Of a stretch of DNA of 64,000 nt, positions 49,187 to 58,320 are shown piece after piece. This DNA is from Nitratireductor luteus (lineage in GTDB: Bacteria > Pseudomonadota > Alphaproteobacteria > Rhizobiales > Rhizobiaceae): contig NZ_JAOANW010000007.1 of NCBI RefSeq assembly GCF_026162365.1, forward strand, positions 124,001 to 188,000, written 5' to 3'. The number at the start of each line of letters is the position of its first letter. Within the stretch, counting starts at the first letter, position 1. The translations under genes and the position numbers were made by a program. A model generated the notes under the pieces. It worked only from the letters and a program-made list of their open reading frames with translations, ran no database searches and was not told the origin of the DNA.

Positions 49187-50830
49187 CTAAACGTCCTTGA
49201 CCATCTCGCGTAGCCGGAATTTCTGGATCTTGCCCGTTGAAGTCTTGGGGATTTCGGCGAAAACCACATGCTTTGGGCATTTGAAGGAGGCGAGCAGCGT
49301 CTTGCAGTGGGCGATGATCTCCTCCGCCGTCGCCTGCCGACCGGGCCTGAGCTCGATGAAGGCCACGGGCGTCTCGCCCCACTTTTCGTCCGCCCTGGCC
49401 ACCACGCCGCACGCCGAGACGGCGGGGTGCTTGTAAAGCGCGTCCTCCACCTCGATGGAGGAGATGTTCTCGCCGCCTGAGATGATGATATCCTTCGAGC
49501 GGTCCTTGAGCTGGATGTAGCCGTCCGGATGCATGACGCCCAGATCGCCGGAATGGAACCAGCCACCGGCGAAAGCTTCCTCCGTCGCCTTCGGGTTCTT
49601 GAGATAGCCCTTCATGACGATATTGCCGCGGAACATAACCTCGCCCAGCGTCTCCCCGTCCGGTGGGGTCTCCCGCATCGTCGCCGGATCCATGACCGTC
49701 AAGCCCTCCAGCGCCGCATAGCGTACTCCCTGGCGCGCCTTGCGCCGGGCCTTCTCCGACCTGTCCAGGCTCTCCCACTCGTCCTTCCACTCGTTCACGA
49801 CCGAAGGGCCGTAGGTCTCGGTCAGGCCGTAGAGATGGGTGACCTCGAAGCCGGCGTCGGCCATCGCCGACAGGACGGATTCGGGCGGCGGCGCGGCGGC
49901 GGTGTTGAAGATCACCGTCTGGTCGAAGTCGCGCTTTTCGGCGTCGCTGGCGTTGAGCAGCGCCGACATGACCACGGGCGCTCCGCAAAGATGCGTGACG
50001 CCATGCTCGGCTATCGCCTCGTACATCGCCTTGGCCCGCACCCAGCGCAGGCATACATGCGTGCCCGCTTGCACCGAGACGGTCCAGGGGAAACACCACC
50101 CGTTGCAGTGGAACATCGGCAGCGTCCACAGATAGACCGGCGCCCGACCCATGCCTGCATGGACGGTGTTGGAATAGCACATCAGCGTCGCGCCGCGATG
50201 ATGATAGACGACGCCCTTCGGGTTGCCCGTGGTGCCGGACGTATAGTTCAGTGAGATCGCGTCCCATTCGTCGTCCGGCATCTGCCAGGCGAAATTCTCG
50301 TCCCCCTCGGCAACCAGTTCCTCATATTCCAGGCTGCCGATGGCCGCCCCCTTGGGATAGGGCGCATCCTCGGCATATTCGGGATCGTCGTAGTCGATCA
50401 CCAGCGGCTTCACCTTGGCGATTCCCAGCGCTTCCTTCATGACGCCGGCGAACTCCCGGTCGACGATCACGACCTTGCTTTCGGCATGATCTAGCTGGAA
50501 CGCGACAATGGCGGCGTCGAGCCTCGTATTGAGCGAATGGAGCACGGCCTTGGTCATCGGCACGCCGTGATGCACCTCCAGCATGGGCGGCGTGTTCGAC
50601 AGCATCACCGTCACCGTATCGCCCTTGCCGATGCCGCGCTTGGAGAGCGCCGAGGCAAGCTTCAGGCTGCGCTCCCAGAACTCGCGATAGCTGCGCCGCT
50701 GCCGGCCATGGATGATGGCCGTCCGGTCCGGAAAAGTTGCGGCCGCCCGCTCCAGCAGCACGAGTGGCGTCAGGGGCTGATAATTGGCCGGATTGCGATC
50801 GAGGTTCTGTTCATAAGGATTGTGCGCCAC
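49187..50830 (-). CDS. Acyl-CoA synthetase (AMP-binding, DmdB-like)
   Basis: An ANL-superfamily ligase of 547 aa that activates a carboxylic acid with ATP and CoA. The P-loop is YTSGTTGNPKGVVYHHRGA; YGLTETYGP, the hinge SGDLGVMHPDGYIQLKDRSKD and the catalytic lysine region TSTGKIQKF are in place. The overall sequence resembles medium-chain and methylmercaptopropionate-CoA ligases; the substrate is open. I chose a GTG start at 50830 because GGGAGGG precedes it. Confidence 0.9.
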   Translation of the reverse strand: MAHNPYEQNLDRNPANYQPLTPLVLLERAAATFPDRTAIIHGRQRRSYREFWERSLKLASALSKRGIGKGDTVTVMLSNTPPMLEVHHGVPMTKAVLHSLNTRLDAAIVAFQLDHAESKVVIVDREFAGVMKEALGIAKVKPLVIDYDDPEYAEDAPYPKGAAIGSLEYEELVAEGDENFAWQMPDDEWDAISLNYTSGTTGNPKGVVYHHRGATLMCYSNTVHAGMGRAPVYLWTLPMFHCNGWCFPWTVSVQAGTHVCLRWVRAKAMYEAIAEHGVTHLCGAPVVMSALLNASDAEKRDFDQTVIFNTAAAPPPESVLSAMADAGFEVTHLYGLTETYGPSVVNEWKDEWESLDRSEKARRKARQGVRYAALEGLTVMDPATMRETPPDGETLGEVMFRGNIVMKGYLKNPKATEEAFAGGWFHSGDLGVMHPDGYIQLKDRSKDIIISGGENISSIEVEDALYKHPAVSACGVVARADEKWGETPVAFIELRPGRQATAEEIIAHCKTLLASFKCPKHVVFAEIPKTSTGKIQKFRLREMVKDV

Positions 50831-50884
50831 GCTTACCCTCCCAACGTCTTTCCGCCTTTTAAGCATAAGCGCTGGATGCCGTCA

Positions 50885-51655
50885 CTAGAACCAAATGCTG
50901 ACCACGCCGTCGTGAATCAGCTTTACTGCGACGATCAGCACCATCGCATACATGAACGGATAGAAAACTTCCGGGCGCATGCGCTTGATGATCCACACGC
51001 CGGCCAGCGTGGCCAGCGGCGCCAGAGGCATCAGCATGAACGATGCGGTCAGATTGGTCGTGTCGAACTGGCCGAGCGCGAAATAGGGGACGAGCTTCAC
51101 CGCATTGACCACGGCGAAGAAAATCACGCTCGTCCCGGTAAACAGCTTCGGATCCTGCTTCAGCCGGAGCGTATAGACCTGATAGGGCGGTCCGCCGGCA
51201 TGGGCCACGAAACTGGTGAAACCGGCGACCGCGCCCCAGAAGGCGCCCATGAACCGGTTGTGGCTGCCGATGCGCTCCAGCCCGCCCAGCTTGTCCGTCG
51301 CCCAGCGCAGAAAGAACAGGAGCGCGATGATGCCGACGATCAGCCGCACATGCCCCTCCGTCACCACCGCGGCGGTCCACCAGCCGACGGCGATGCCTAG
51401 CATCGCCCCGGGCAGCATGATCGCAAGCGTCCGGCGGTCGAACACCCCGCGCCATGCCCACAGCGACACCATGTCCATCACGATCAGGATCGGCAGCAAG
51501 ATGGCCGCCGCCTGAACCGGCGACACGGCGAAAGCGAGCAGGGGAACGCCCAACAGCGCCATGGCACCGCCGAAGCCGCCCTTCGACATCCCGACGAGCA
51601 CGACGGCGGGAATTGCGGCAGCGTAGAAGAAGGGATCCGTGAGAATGGGCGACAT
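50885..51655 (-). CDS. TauE/SafE-family permease (second copy)
   Basis: An inner-membrane protein of 256 aa with about eight spans. VLVGMSKGGFGGAMALLGVPLLAF and GFTSFVAHAGGPPYQVYTL are the paired family repeats. It is not closely similar to the TauE protein at 47555-48310. The substrate is unknown. It ends 54 bases before the acyl-CoA synthetase start, on the same strand. Confidence 0.85.
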   Translation of the reverse strand: MSPILTDPFFYAAAIPAVVLVGMSKGGFGGAMALLGVPLLAFAVSPVQAAAILLPILIVMDMVSLWAWRGVFDRRTLAIMLPGAMLGIAVGWWTAAVVTEGHVRLIVGIIALLFFLRWATDKLGGLERIGSHNRFMGAFWGAVAGFTSFVAHAGGPPYQVYTLRLKQDPKLFTGTSVIFFAVVNAVKLVPYFALGQFDTTNLTASFMLMPLAPLATLAGVWIIKRMRPEVFYPFMYAMVLIVAVKLIHDGVVSIWF

Positions 51656-51678
51656 GTTGAACTGGCTGATTGCCTATA

Positions 51679-51779
51679 GCATTTTGCAGTCAGGTGCGAT
51701 CACCCGACATCCGCATACATGCGGAAAAACAAGAAGATGGAGCGCCCTTTGTGCAGTCGGATGGACGCATGGCGCTCCA
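51679..51779 (+). repeat. Dispersed multi-hairpin element, copy C
   Basis: It begins GCATTTTGCAGTCAGG. The first stem is TCAGGTG/CACCCGA with one mismatch, the second CCGCAT-AC-ATGCGG, the third TGGAGCGCC (51738-51746) with GGCGCTCCA (51771-51779). It lies between the divergent TauE and ThiE-like genes. Confidence 0.75.
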
Positions 51780-51914
51780 GCGGCATAAACGCTTTCAGCC
51801 CTTTTGACGAGGCCGGGCCGCGAATAAATCGCAATTCGCTTGTTTCCGCGCCTGACATTGGACTATGCCCCAATAGAGCCAAGATCGCCCGTAAATAACG
51901 GCCGCAGGAAAAAC

Positions 51915-52568
51915 ATGACCGAAACATCGACGCCCCAACGCTGCCGCCTCGTGCTGATCGCCCCGCCGGACGCCGATCCGGCCCGTGTCGGCGCGGCCTT
52001 GTCTGCCGGCGACGTGGCATCCCTGCTCATTCCCGACTATGGCATCGACGAGGCGATATTCGAAGGCGTGGCCGAGCGGCTTTGCCGGCTCGCGCAGGAA
52101 CATGGCGTGGCCGCCATCGTTGCCGGTTCGCCGCGGGTCGCCACGCGCATACACGCCGACGGCATCCATTTCGAAGGGCCCAAGGACGAGCTGGCTGAAC
52201 TGGTCGCGAAGTACCAGGAGCGCATGGCCGTGGGGGCCGGCGGCGCCAAGAAGCGCGACGAGGCGCTCGAACTCGGCGAAACCCAGCCCGACTACATGTT
52301 CTTCGGCCGTTTCGGCTACGACAACAAGGAAGAGCCGCACCCGCGCAATCTTTCGCTTGGCGCCTGGTGGTCGGAGATGATTGAGATACCGGCGGTCGTG
52401 CTCGCAGGCTCGACCATCGCCTCCATCCGCGCGGTCGCCGAAACGGGCGCCGAGTTCGTCGCGGTCGGCAATGCGGTTTTCGAGATCGGCGTCGATCCGG
52501 CTGAGCGTCTGGCGGAAGCAAATGAGCTGCTCGACCGGCACGCGCCCCAATGGGAGCAGATCGGCTGA
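51915..52568 (+). CDS. Divergent thiamine phosphate synthase-like (TMP-TenI) protein
   Basis: A TIM-barrel protein of 217 aa related to ThiE. The recognisable segments are LVLIAPPDADP, HADGIHFEGPKDEL (for the usual DGVHLGQ), FFGRFGYDNKEEPHPRNLSLGAWW, and IPAVVLAGSTIASIRAVAETGAEFVAVGNAVF. The ThiE pyrophosphate motif GPxFxTxTK is not present, so true thiamine phosphate synthase activity is doubtful. The start has CAGGAAAA upstream. Its stop overlaps the next ATG by one base. Confidence 0.75.
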   Translation: MTETSTPQRCRLVLIAPPDADPARVGAALSAGDVASLLIPDYGIDEAIFEGVAERLCRLAQEHGVAAIVAGSPRVATRIHADGIHFEGPKDELAELVAKYQERMAVGAGGAKKRDEALELGETQPDYMFFGRFGYDNKEEPHPRNLSLGAWWSEMIEIPAVVLAGSTIASIRAVAETGAEFVAVGNAVFEIGVDPAERLAEANELLDRHAPQWEQIG

Positions 52569-53536
52569 TGCGCACTGTCCCGTTCCTGATGCTTGCCGCA
52601 CTCGCCCTGTGCCAGTCGCTGCCCGCGTCGGCTCAGGACAGAGATGATCGCCTGGGTACATCCGGCACCGACAAAGCGGTTCCCGAGGTCGACCCCAACC
52701 GCTTCGGCGACGTCAAGGATGAAGCTTTCGGCGCATACCAGCGCGGCTACTATCTCACCGCCCTCGACCTTGCCCGCCCACGCGCCGAAGCCGGCGATCC
52801 CGCCGCCCAGACCCTTATCGCCGAGATCCATGCCCGCGGCCTCGGCGTCCCGCGCAACGCCGACGAGGCTGCGAAGTGGTATGCGAAGGCCGCCGAGCAG
52901 GGCGTGCCGGAAGCCCAGCTCCAGTACGGCCTGATGCTTCTCGATGGCCGCTTCGTCGAGCAGGATACCGAGAGGGCCCGCACTCTGCTGGAAGCGGCGG
53001 CCGAAAGCGACCATCCCTTGGCCCAGTTCAACTACGCTCAGCTTCTCATGCGCGAGGGATCCGGCCCGCAGGGCGAAGAGGAAGCGGTCGAGTTTTATGA
53101 AAATGCCGCCAGGGCCGGCTTACCGGACGCGCAATACGCCATGGCGCAGATCAAGGCCAATGGCGTCGGCGGCATCGAGCCGGATCAAGTGGAAGCCCGC
53201 CGCTGGCTCGAACGCGCAGCCAAGCGGAATTACGATACCGCCCAGCTCGATTTCGGCACATGGCTGGTCGAGGGGCGCGGTGGCGAGGCTGATCCCGAGG
53301 AGGGTTTCGCCTGGCTGAAGCGCGCTGCCGAGGGCGGCAATGTCGCCGCCCGCAACCGCCTCGCCAAGCTCTACCGGGCAGGCGTCGGCATCGAGGCCGA
53401 CCCGGTGGAAGCTGCCGCCTGGTACATCCTGGCCCGCCGCGCCGGGCTGGTGGACCGAGAGATGGAAAGCTTCATGGACGGCCTCACCCAGGATCAGACC
53501 AAACAGGCGCTGGAACGGGCCAGCCGAATGCGCTGA
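52568..53536 (+). CDS. Secreted Sel1-repeat protein
   Basis: A 322-aa periplasmic protein. The signal peptide ends LPASAQD near residue 23. Six or so Sel1 repeats of about 36 residues follow, each with the A-x-x-G...A-x-x-W-Y/L-x-x-A-A pattern (RNADEAAKWYAKAAEQG, DQVEARRWLERAAKRN, DPVEAAAWYILARRAG). Such repeats bind proteins and are common in envelope and signalling scaffolds. Translationally coupled to the ThiE-like gene. Confidence 0.88.
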   Translation: MRTVPFLMLAALALCQSLPASAQDRDDRLGTSGTDKAVPEVDPNRFGDVKDEAFGAYQRGYYLTALDLARPRAEAGDPAAQTLIAEIHARGLGVPRNADEAAKWYAKAAEQGVPEAQLQYGLMLLDGRFVEQDTERARTLLEAAAESDHPLAQFNYAQLLMREGSGPQGEEEAVEFYENAARAGLPDAQYAMAQIKANGVGGIEPDQVEARRWLERAAKRNYDTAQLDFGTWLVEGRGGEADPEEGFAWLKRAAEGGNVAARNRLAKLYRAGVGIEADPVEAAAWYILARRAGLVDREMESFMDGLTQDQTKQALERASRMR

Positions 53537-53539
53537 TCT

Positions 53540-53561
53540 CCATTTTTCAGAGCAAAAATGG
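53540..53561 (+). terminator. Hairpin after the Sel1-repeat gene
   Basis: CCATTTTT-CAGAGC-AAAAATGG is a perfect 8-bp stem four bases after the stop. It is AT-rich and has no T-run after it, so termination is uncertain. Confidence 0.45.
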
Positions 53562-53759
53562 CGAGGCCGACCGGCCGTCGGCACTCGTGCGTCGCAAGCC
53601 AGGGGCGCGGATACGCCCGCCCCGCGCTTGAGGGACAAAAAAGAAGGGTAGCCGGGTTCGCCCGATTACCCCGGCTCGTCTTGCCTCTTTTAGGATTTTA
53701 TGGTCTTGGAGGCGCCGAACGGGGCACATGCAGCACCCACTCTATCAGGACACGTCAGA

Positions 53760-54323
53760 ATGAAGATCAACGGCAACGAAATCCGTCCCGGCAACGTCAT
53801 CGAGCACAATGGCGGCCTCTGGGTGGCGGTGAAGACCAACGCGGTGAAGCCCGGCAAGGGTGGCGCCTACAATCAGGTTGAGCTGAAGAACCTGATCGAC
53901 GGCACCAAGCTCAACGAGCGCTTCCGCGCCGCGGAGACCGTCGAGAAGGTGCGTCTGGAGCAGAAGGACTTCACCTATCTCTACGAGCAGGGCGACGCGC
54001 TCGTCTTCATGGATGCAGAAAGCTACGAGCAGCTTGAACTCCAGAAGGATTTCGTCGGCGACCGCTCCGCCTTCCTGCAGGACGGCATGACGGTGACGGT
54101 GGAGCTTTACCAGGACAAGCCCATCGGCGTTTCGCTTCCCGATCAGGTCGTGCTCCAGATTTCCGAGGCCGACCCCGTGATCAAGGGCCAGACCGCGACT
54201 TCCTCCTACAAGCCGGCAACGCTGGAGAACGGCATCCGCGTAATGGTACCGCCCTTCATCTCCTCGGGCGAAAAGATCGTCGTCGACACCAACGAAATCA
54301 CCTATATCCGCCGCGCCGACTAA
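53760..54323 (+). CDS. efp: Translation elongation factor P
   Basis: EF-P of 187 aa, which rescues ribosomes stalled at proline runs. Three beta-barrel domains are present: KOW-like (1-64), OB (65-128) and C-terminal (130-187, SFLQDG through YIRRAD). The modified-lysine loop is PGKGG with K33. suhB follows after 37 bases and is probably co-transcribed. Confidence 0.97.
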   Translation: MKINGNEIRPGNVIEHNGGLWVAVKTNAVKPGKGGAYNQVELKNLIDGTKLNERFRAAETVEKVRLEQKDFTYLYEQGDALVFMDAESYEQLELQKDFVGDRSAFLQDGMTVTVELYQDKPIGVSLPDQVVLQISEADPVIKGQTATSSYKPATLENGIRVMVPPFISSGEKIVVDTNEITYIRRAD

Positions 54324-54360
54324 GCGCCCGGACCACTCAAGAGAACAAGGACCGACCCCT

Positions 54361-55161
54361 ATGGCGCGTTCGGCGATCATCAATGTCATGGTTCAGGCCG
54401 CTATGAAGGCCGGGCGCTCGCTCGCCCGCGACTTTGGCGAAGTGCAGAACCTGCAGGTTTCGCTGAAAGGCCCCGGCGATTATGTCAGCCAGGCCGACCG
54501 CAAGGCCGAGCAGATCGTCCATGACGAGCTTGCCAAGGCACGCCCCGGCTATTCCTTCCTGATGGAGGAAAGCGGCACGGTGACGGGGGACGATCCGCAG
54601 CACCGCTGGATCGTCGACCCGCTCGACGGCACAACCAATTTTCTGCACGGCATCCCGTTGTTCGCGGTGTCCATCGCCCTCGAACGCCAGGGCCAGATCG
54701 TCGCGGGGGTGATCTACAATCCCGCCATGGACGAACTCTACACGGCCGAGCGCGGTGGCGGCGCTTTCTTCAACGACCGCCGCATGCGCGTTGCCGCCCG
54801 CAGCCAGATGAGCGACGCGGTGATCGGCACCGGCATTCCTCACCTGGGCCGCGGCCATCACGGCAAGGCGCTTCTCGACCTGCGCAACGTCATGGGCGAG
54901 ACGTCCGGAATCCGCCGCATGGGTGCGGCCGCGCTCGACATGGCCTATGTCGCGGCTGGCCGTCTGGACGGTTTCTGGGAAGACAGCCTCAGCCCGTGGG
55001 ATACGGCAGCCGGCATCCTGATGGTGCGCGAGGCGGGCGGTTTCGTGACCGACCGCGACGGCAAGCAGCACATGTTCGACACCGGCTCGATCATTTGCGG
55101 CAACGAAGCCATCCACCGCAGCCTTCTCAAGCTGCTCCAGAAGCCCGCCCCGACCGCCTGA
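54361..55161 (+). CDS. suhB: Inositol monophosphatase family protein SuhB
   Basis: A magnesium-dependent phosphatase of 266 aa. The metal-binding motifs are MEESG (about 68-72), VDPLDGTTNFLHG (85-97) and SLSPWDTAAGILMVREAGG. In E. coli SuhB also joins rRNA antitermination complexes; whether that holds here is unknown. Downstream of efp. Confidence 0.95.
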   Translation: MARSAIINVMVQAAMKAGRSLARDFGEVQNLQVSLKGPGDYVSQADRKAEQIVHDELAKARPGYSFLMEESGTVTGDDPQHRWIVDPLDGTTNFLHGIPLFAVSIALERQGQIVAGVIYNPAMDELYTAERGGGAFFNDRRMRVAARSQMSDAVIGTGIPHLGRGHHGKALLDLRNVMGETSGIRRMGAAALDMAYVAAGRLDGFWEDSLSPWDTAAGILMVREAGGFVTDRDGKQHMFDTGSIICGNEAIHRSLLKLLQKPAPTA

Positions 55162-55166
55162 GCGGT

Positions 55167-56087
55167 TCAACGCTCCGCACTGCGCTTCGCCATATATGCC
55201 TTTCCGCAGGCAGTGATGGCGGCGCGGGCATCCATTGGTTGCTTCCACTCGAACGCCCGGCAAAAAGCTGCCGCATCCACCTTCAGGTCGCCAAGAAGCT
55301 GTTCCGCCATCGCGCCCTTGCCGGCAAGCCGCAGCCCTGCCGCGAGCAGATCTGGCGGCGCGGGAAGCAGCCGGCGCGGCAAGCCCATGCCGTCACGCAG
55401 CAAGCCAGCGATCTCGGCAATCGCCACGCTTTCCCTATCCGCTACTTCGTATACGCCCGTCCCCTTGCTCCGAATCCCGCCTTCGACGGCAGCAGCAATC
55501 GCATCGCAAAGGTTGTCGACGGCGCAAAGCGTGCGCGCATTGTGCACCGAGGCAAACGGCAGCGGCAAGCCCGAGGCGGCAAGCCGCATGAGCTTCGCCC
55601 AATTGCCCGGCGCATCGGGCCCGTAGACCAGCGGCGGCCTCAGCGCTATACCCGTCCGTCCCTCGGCACCACCGAAACGCCTGACATGCGCTTCGCCGGC
55701 CAGCTTCGAACGGGCATAGGGCGACGCCGCGCCCGGCTGCCCCTCGGCCTCCCTCGCCGCAATGCTGCTCATGAAGACCAGTGCCGTCACACCCGCTGCT
55801 TCGCAGCCCTCGGCCAATCGGGCTGTGCCGGCGTCGTTGACCTGGAAGAAGACCTGTTCATCCTCGACCTTGCCATGCGCCGGCCCCGCGAGATGAACGA
55901 CCGTATCAACGTCGCGGAGCGCACCGCTCCAGTCCGTGCGACCGTCGATGGAGCCTATGACGACACTATCCGGCGCGCCGCCACATGAACGCACGGCCAG
56001 CCGCAAGCGATGGCCGCGCGCGGCGAGATGTCTCGCCGTATGCCTGCCCACAAAGCCGGTTGCACCCGTCAGGAGGATCGTCGCCAT
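55167..56087 (-). CDS. NAD-dependent epimerase/dehydratase
   Basis: An extended short-chain dehydrogenase of 306 aa. The nucleotide-binding motif TGATGFVGRHTARHL is near residue 7, and the YxxxK catalytic pair lies in SPYARSKLAGEA, with an upstream SS. The substrate is probably a nucleotide sugar or isoprenoid, as in other members, but cannot be told. It converges on suhB. Confidence 0.85.
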   Translation of the reverse strand: MATILLTGATGFVGRHTARHLAARGHRLRLAVRSCGGAPDSVVIGSIDGRTDWSGALRDVDTVVHLAGPAHGKVEDEQVFFQVNDAGTARLAEGCEAAGVTALVFMSSIAAREAEGQPGAASPYARSKLAGEAHVRRFGGAEGRTGIALRPPLVYGPDAPGNWAKLMRLAASGLPLPFASVHNARTLCAVDNLCDAIAAAVEGGIRSKGTGVYEVADRESVAIAEIAGLLRDGMGLPRRLLPAPPDLLAAGLRLAGKGAMAEQLLGDLKVDAAAFCRAFEWKQPMDARAAITACGKAYMAKRSAER

Positions 56088-56235
56088 GAAATTTCCGGCC
56101 TTTTTCGTCGTTCTCTTGGCATTGCCCCAGCATGACAGGGCAAAGGCGCTTATGCGGTGATTGCTTATTTCAATTTGGTCACAATTACGTTTAGAGTCAC
56201 CGCCAAACTCAGGCTAAACCAGATTCGAGGAACGT

Positions 56236-57258
56236 ATGGCCTTGCTGAGATCGCTTGGGGCGGACCGTCTTGCCACCGACGATGCCTATGACCCCAGGGG
56301 CCTGTCGAGCCCGCAGGTCTTCCTCTATTCGATGCTGGTCTTTCTGGCGATATCGGGCTTCGTCGCCGCGATTCTCTATCGCCAGATTTCCGTCGCCTTT
56401 CAGAGCAATCCCGGCCTGAACGGCCTCATCCTCGGTGTTCTGGCCATCGGCATCCTGCTGGCGATGCAGCAGGTCATCCGCCTTTTCCGGGAAGTGCGCT
56501 GGGTGAACTCCTTCCGGATGGGATCGGAGGCCACCGAGCCGGTTCTCCTGGCGCCCATGAAAGCGCTCCTGAGCCGCTCGTCGACCATGGCGCTGTCGAC
56601 CAGCTCCATGCGCTCGATCCTCGATTCCATTGCAACCAGACTGGACGAAAGCCGCGACACGTCGCGCTATCTCATCGGCCTGCTGGTATTTCTCGGCCTT
56701 CTCGGCACTTTCTGGGGCCTGCTTCAGACCATCGGCTCCATCGGTGATACGATCCAGTCACTCGATCCGGGTACCGGCAGCACCAACGACATTCTGGAAT
56801 CGCTGAAATCCGGCCTTTCCGCGCCGTTGGCGGGCATGGGCACCGCCTTTTCATCGTCCTTGTTCGGCCTTTCCGGCTCGCTCGTCCTCGGTTTTCTCGA
56901 TCTCCAGGCCGGCCGCGCCCAAAACCGTTTTTACATCGAGCTGGAAAACTGGTTGTCGACCGTCACCGATCTCGGCTCCGACCTCACGGCAGGTTCCAAG
57001 GAAAGCGAGGCCAGCGACGAGCTCAAGGCAATGGCCGAAAAGCTGCGGACCATGCAGGAGGGCGGCGGCGGCTCCAACCCCCGCACCGCCGCCGCCATGG
57101 CGCAGCTTGCCGAAGGAATTTCGGGCCTGGTCAAGAACATGCGTCAGGAACAGCAGATGATGCGGGATTGGGTCGAAGCCCAGGCGGGCGAGCAAAAGGC
57201 CCTGCGCGAAACGCTTGAAAGCATCGCCGCCTCACTCAAGAAGCGGGAAGGCGGCTGA
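56236..57258 (+). CDS. MotA/TolQ/ExbB-like proton channel subunit of an orphan pair
   Basis: An inner-membrane protein of 340 aa. Four spans are predicted at about 28-48, 60-83, 145-167 and 196-224. The last two carry the family signatures RYLIGLLVFLGLLGTFWGLL and SGLSAPLAGMGTAFSSSLFG. The remaining roughly 115 residues are a cytoplasmic helical tail. This layout is closer to MotA and ZorA than to TolQ. The downstream gene encodes the matching MotB-like subunit, and its ATG overlaps this stop by one base. No flagellar, Tol or Zorya genes adjoin it. The function is unknown. Confidence 0.85.
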   Translation: MALLRSLGADRLATDDAYDPRGLSSPQVFLYSMLVFLAISGFVAAILYRQISVAFQSNPGLNGLILGVLAIGILLAMQQVIRLFREVRWVNSFRMGSEATEPVLLAPMKALLSRSSTMALSTSSMRSILDSIATRLDESRDTSRYLIGLLVFLGLLGTFWGLLQTIGSIGDTIQSLDPGTGSTNDILESLKSGLSAPLAGMGTAFSSSLFGLSGSLVLGFLDLQAGRAQNRFYIELENWLSTVTDLGSDLTAGSKESEASDELKAMAEKLRTMQEGGGGSNPRTAAAMAQLAEGISGLVKNMRQEQQMMRDWVEAQAGEQKALRETLESIAASLKKREGG

Positions 57259-58289
57259 TGGCGCTTGCCCGTTCGCGCCGCCGCCCCGGAGGCGTCGACT
57301 ACTGGCCCGGCTTCGTCGACGCCATGGCGACGCTGCTGCTCGCCATCATGTTCCTCCTGTCGGTGTTCGTGCTGGCGCAGTTCTTCCTGAGCCAGGAGAT
57401 AAGCGGCAAGGACACCGTGCTCGAGCGCCTGAATGCACAGGTCAACGAACTGACCCAGATGCTCGCGCTGGAGCGCGCCAACACGCAGGATGCCGAGGAC
57501 GCGCTCGCCGATTTGCAGGCTTCCCTTGAAGAGGCGCGGGCCGAGAAATCCCGCCTTGAACAATTGCTGTCGTCGGATGCGGGCCGCACCCAGCAGGCGG
57601 CGGAGCGCATTGGCGTCCTGACGGATGAGCTTGCCGACGAACGCCAGGTGAGCCAGCGCGCGCTCTCGCAGGTGGAGCTTCTCAACCAGCAGATCTCCGC
57701 GCTGAGGAAGCAGATCGGTGCGCTGGAAGCCGCGCTCGAAGCGTCCGAACAGCGCGATGTAGAATCGCGTACCAAGATCGCCGACCTTGGCCGCCGCCTC
57801 AATGTCGCGCTCGCCCAGCGCGTACAGGAGCTTAACCGCTATCGATCGGATTTCTTCGGCCGGTTGCGCGAGATCCTTTCCGACCGCGAGAACATTCGCA
57901 TCGTCGGCGACCGCTTCGTGTTCCAGTCGGAAGTGCTCTTCCCCTCCGGCGCCACGGAGATCAACGAGAGCGGCAGGGAAGAGATGCAAAAGCTGGCCGA
58001 CGCCCTTATCGACCTGCAGGAGGAGATCCCGCCGGAAATCAATTGGGTCCTGCGCGTCGACGGCCATACGGACGATGTGCCTCTTTCCGGCACCGGGCGC
58101 TTCCGTGACAATTGGGAGCTTTCCACCGCGCGCGCCACCTCGGTGGTCAAGTTCCTCATCGGGCAGGGCGTACCGGCAGATCGCCTGGTGGCCGCCGGGT
58201 TCGGCGAGTTCCAGCCGCTCGACCCCGCCGACACGCCGGAAGCACGCGCCAAGAACCGCCGGATAGAACTGAAATTGACCGAACGCTGA
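57258..58289 (+). CDS. MotB/OmpA-like peptidoglycan-binding subunit of the orphan pair
   Basis: A 343-aa protein. One N-terminal span (about 22-44) follows YWPGFVDAMATLLLAIMF; D21 is in the place of the proton-carrying aspartate of MotB, TolR and ZorB. A long coiled coil (about 50-200) leads to a C-terminal OmpA domain (about 215-343) with DGHTDDVPLSGTG, DNWELSTARATSV and KNRRIELKL, which should bind peptidoglycan. With its partner it could form a stator-like proton-driven motor. Confidence 0.87.
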   Translation: MALARSRRRPGGVDYWPGFVDAMATLLLAIMFLLSVFVLAQFFLSQEISGKDTVLERLNAQVNELTQMLALERANTQDAEDALADLQASLEEARAEKSRLEQLLSSDAGRTQQAAERIGVLTDELADERQVSQRALSQVELLNQQISALRKQIGALEAALEASEQRDVESRTKIADLGRRLNVALAQRVQELNRYRSDFFGRLREILSDRENIRIVGDRFVFQSEVLFPSGATEINESGREEMQKLADALIDLQEEIPPEINWVLRVDGHTDDVPLSGTGRFRDNWELSTARATSVVKFLIGQGVPADRLVAAGFGEFQPLDPADTPEARAKNRRIELKLTER

Positions 58290-58320
58290 AATTTAACCGC
58301 GCCATCATTGCGAGAACACC

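Noticed and set aside
56236-58289. Complete Zorya anti-phage system
   Set aside because: The two subunits resemble ZorA and ZorB in layout, but the next genes are an M32 peptidase and a FAD dehydrogenase, with no ZorC, ZorD or ZorE, and the surroundings are core genes rather than a defence island.
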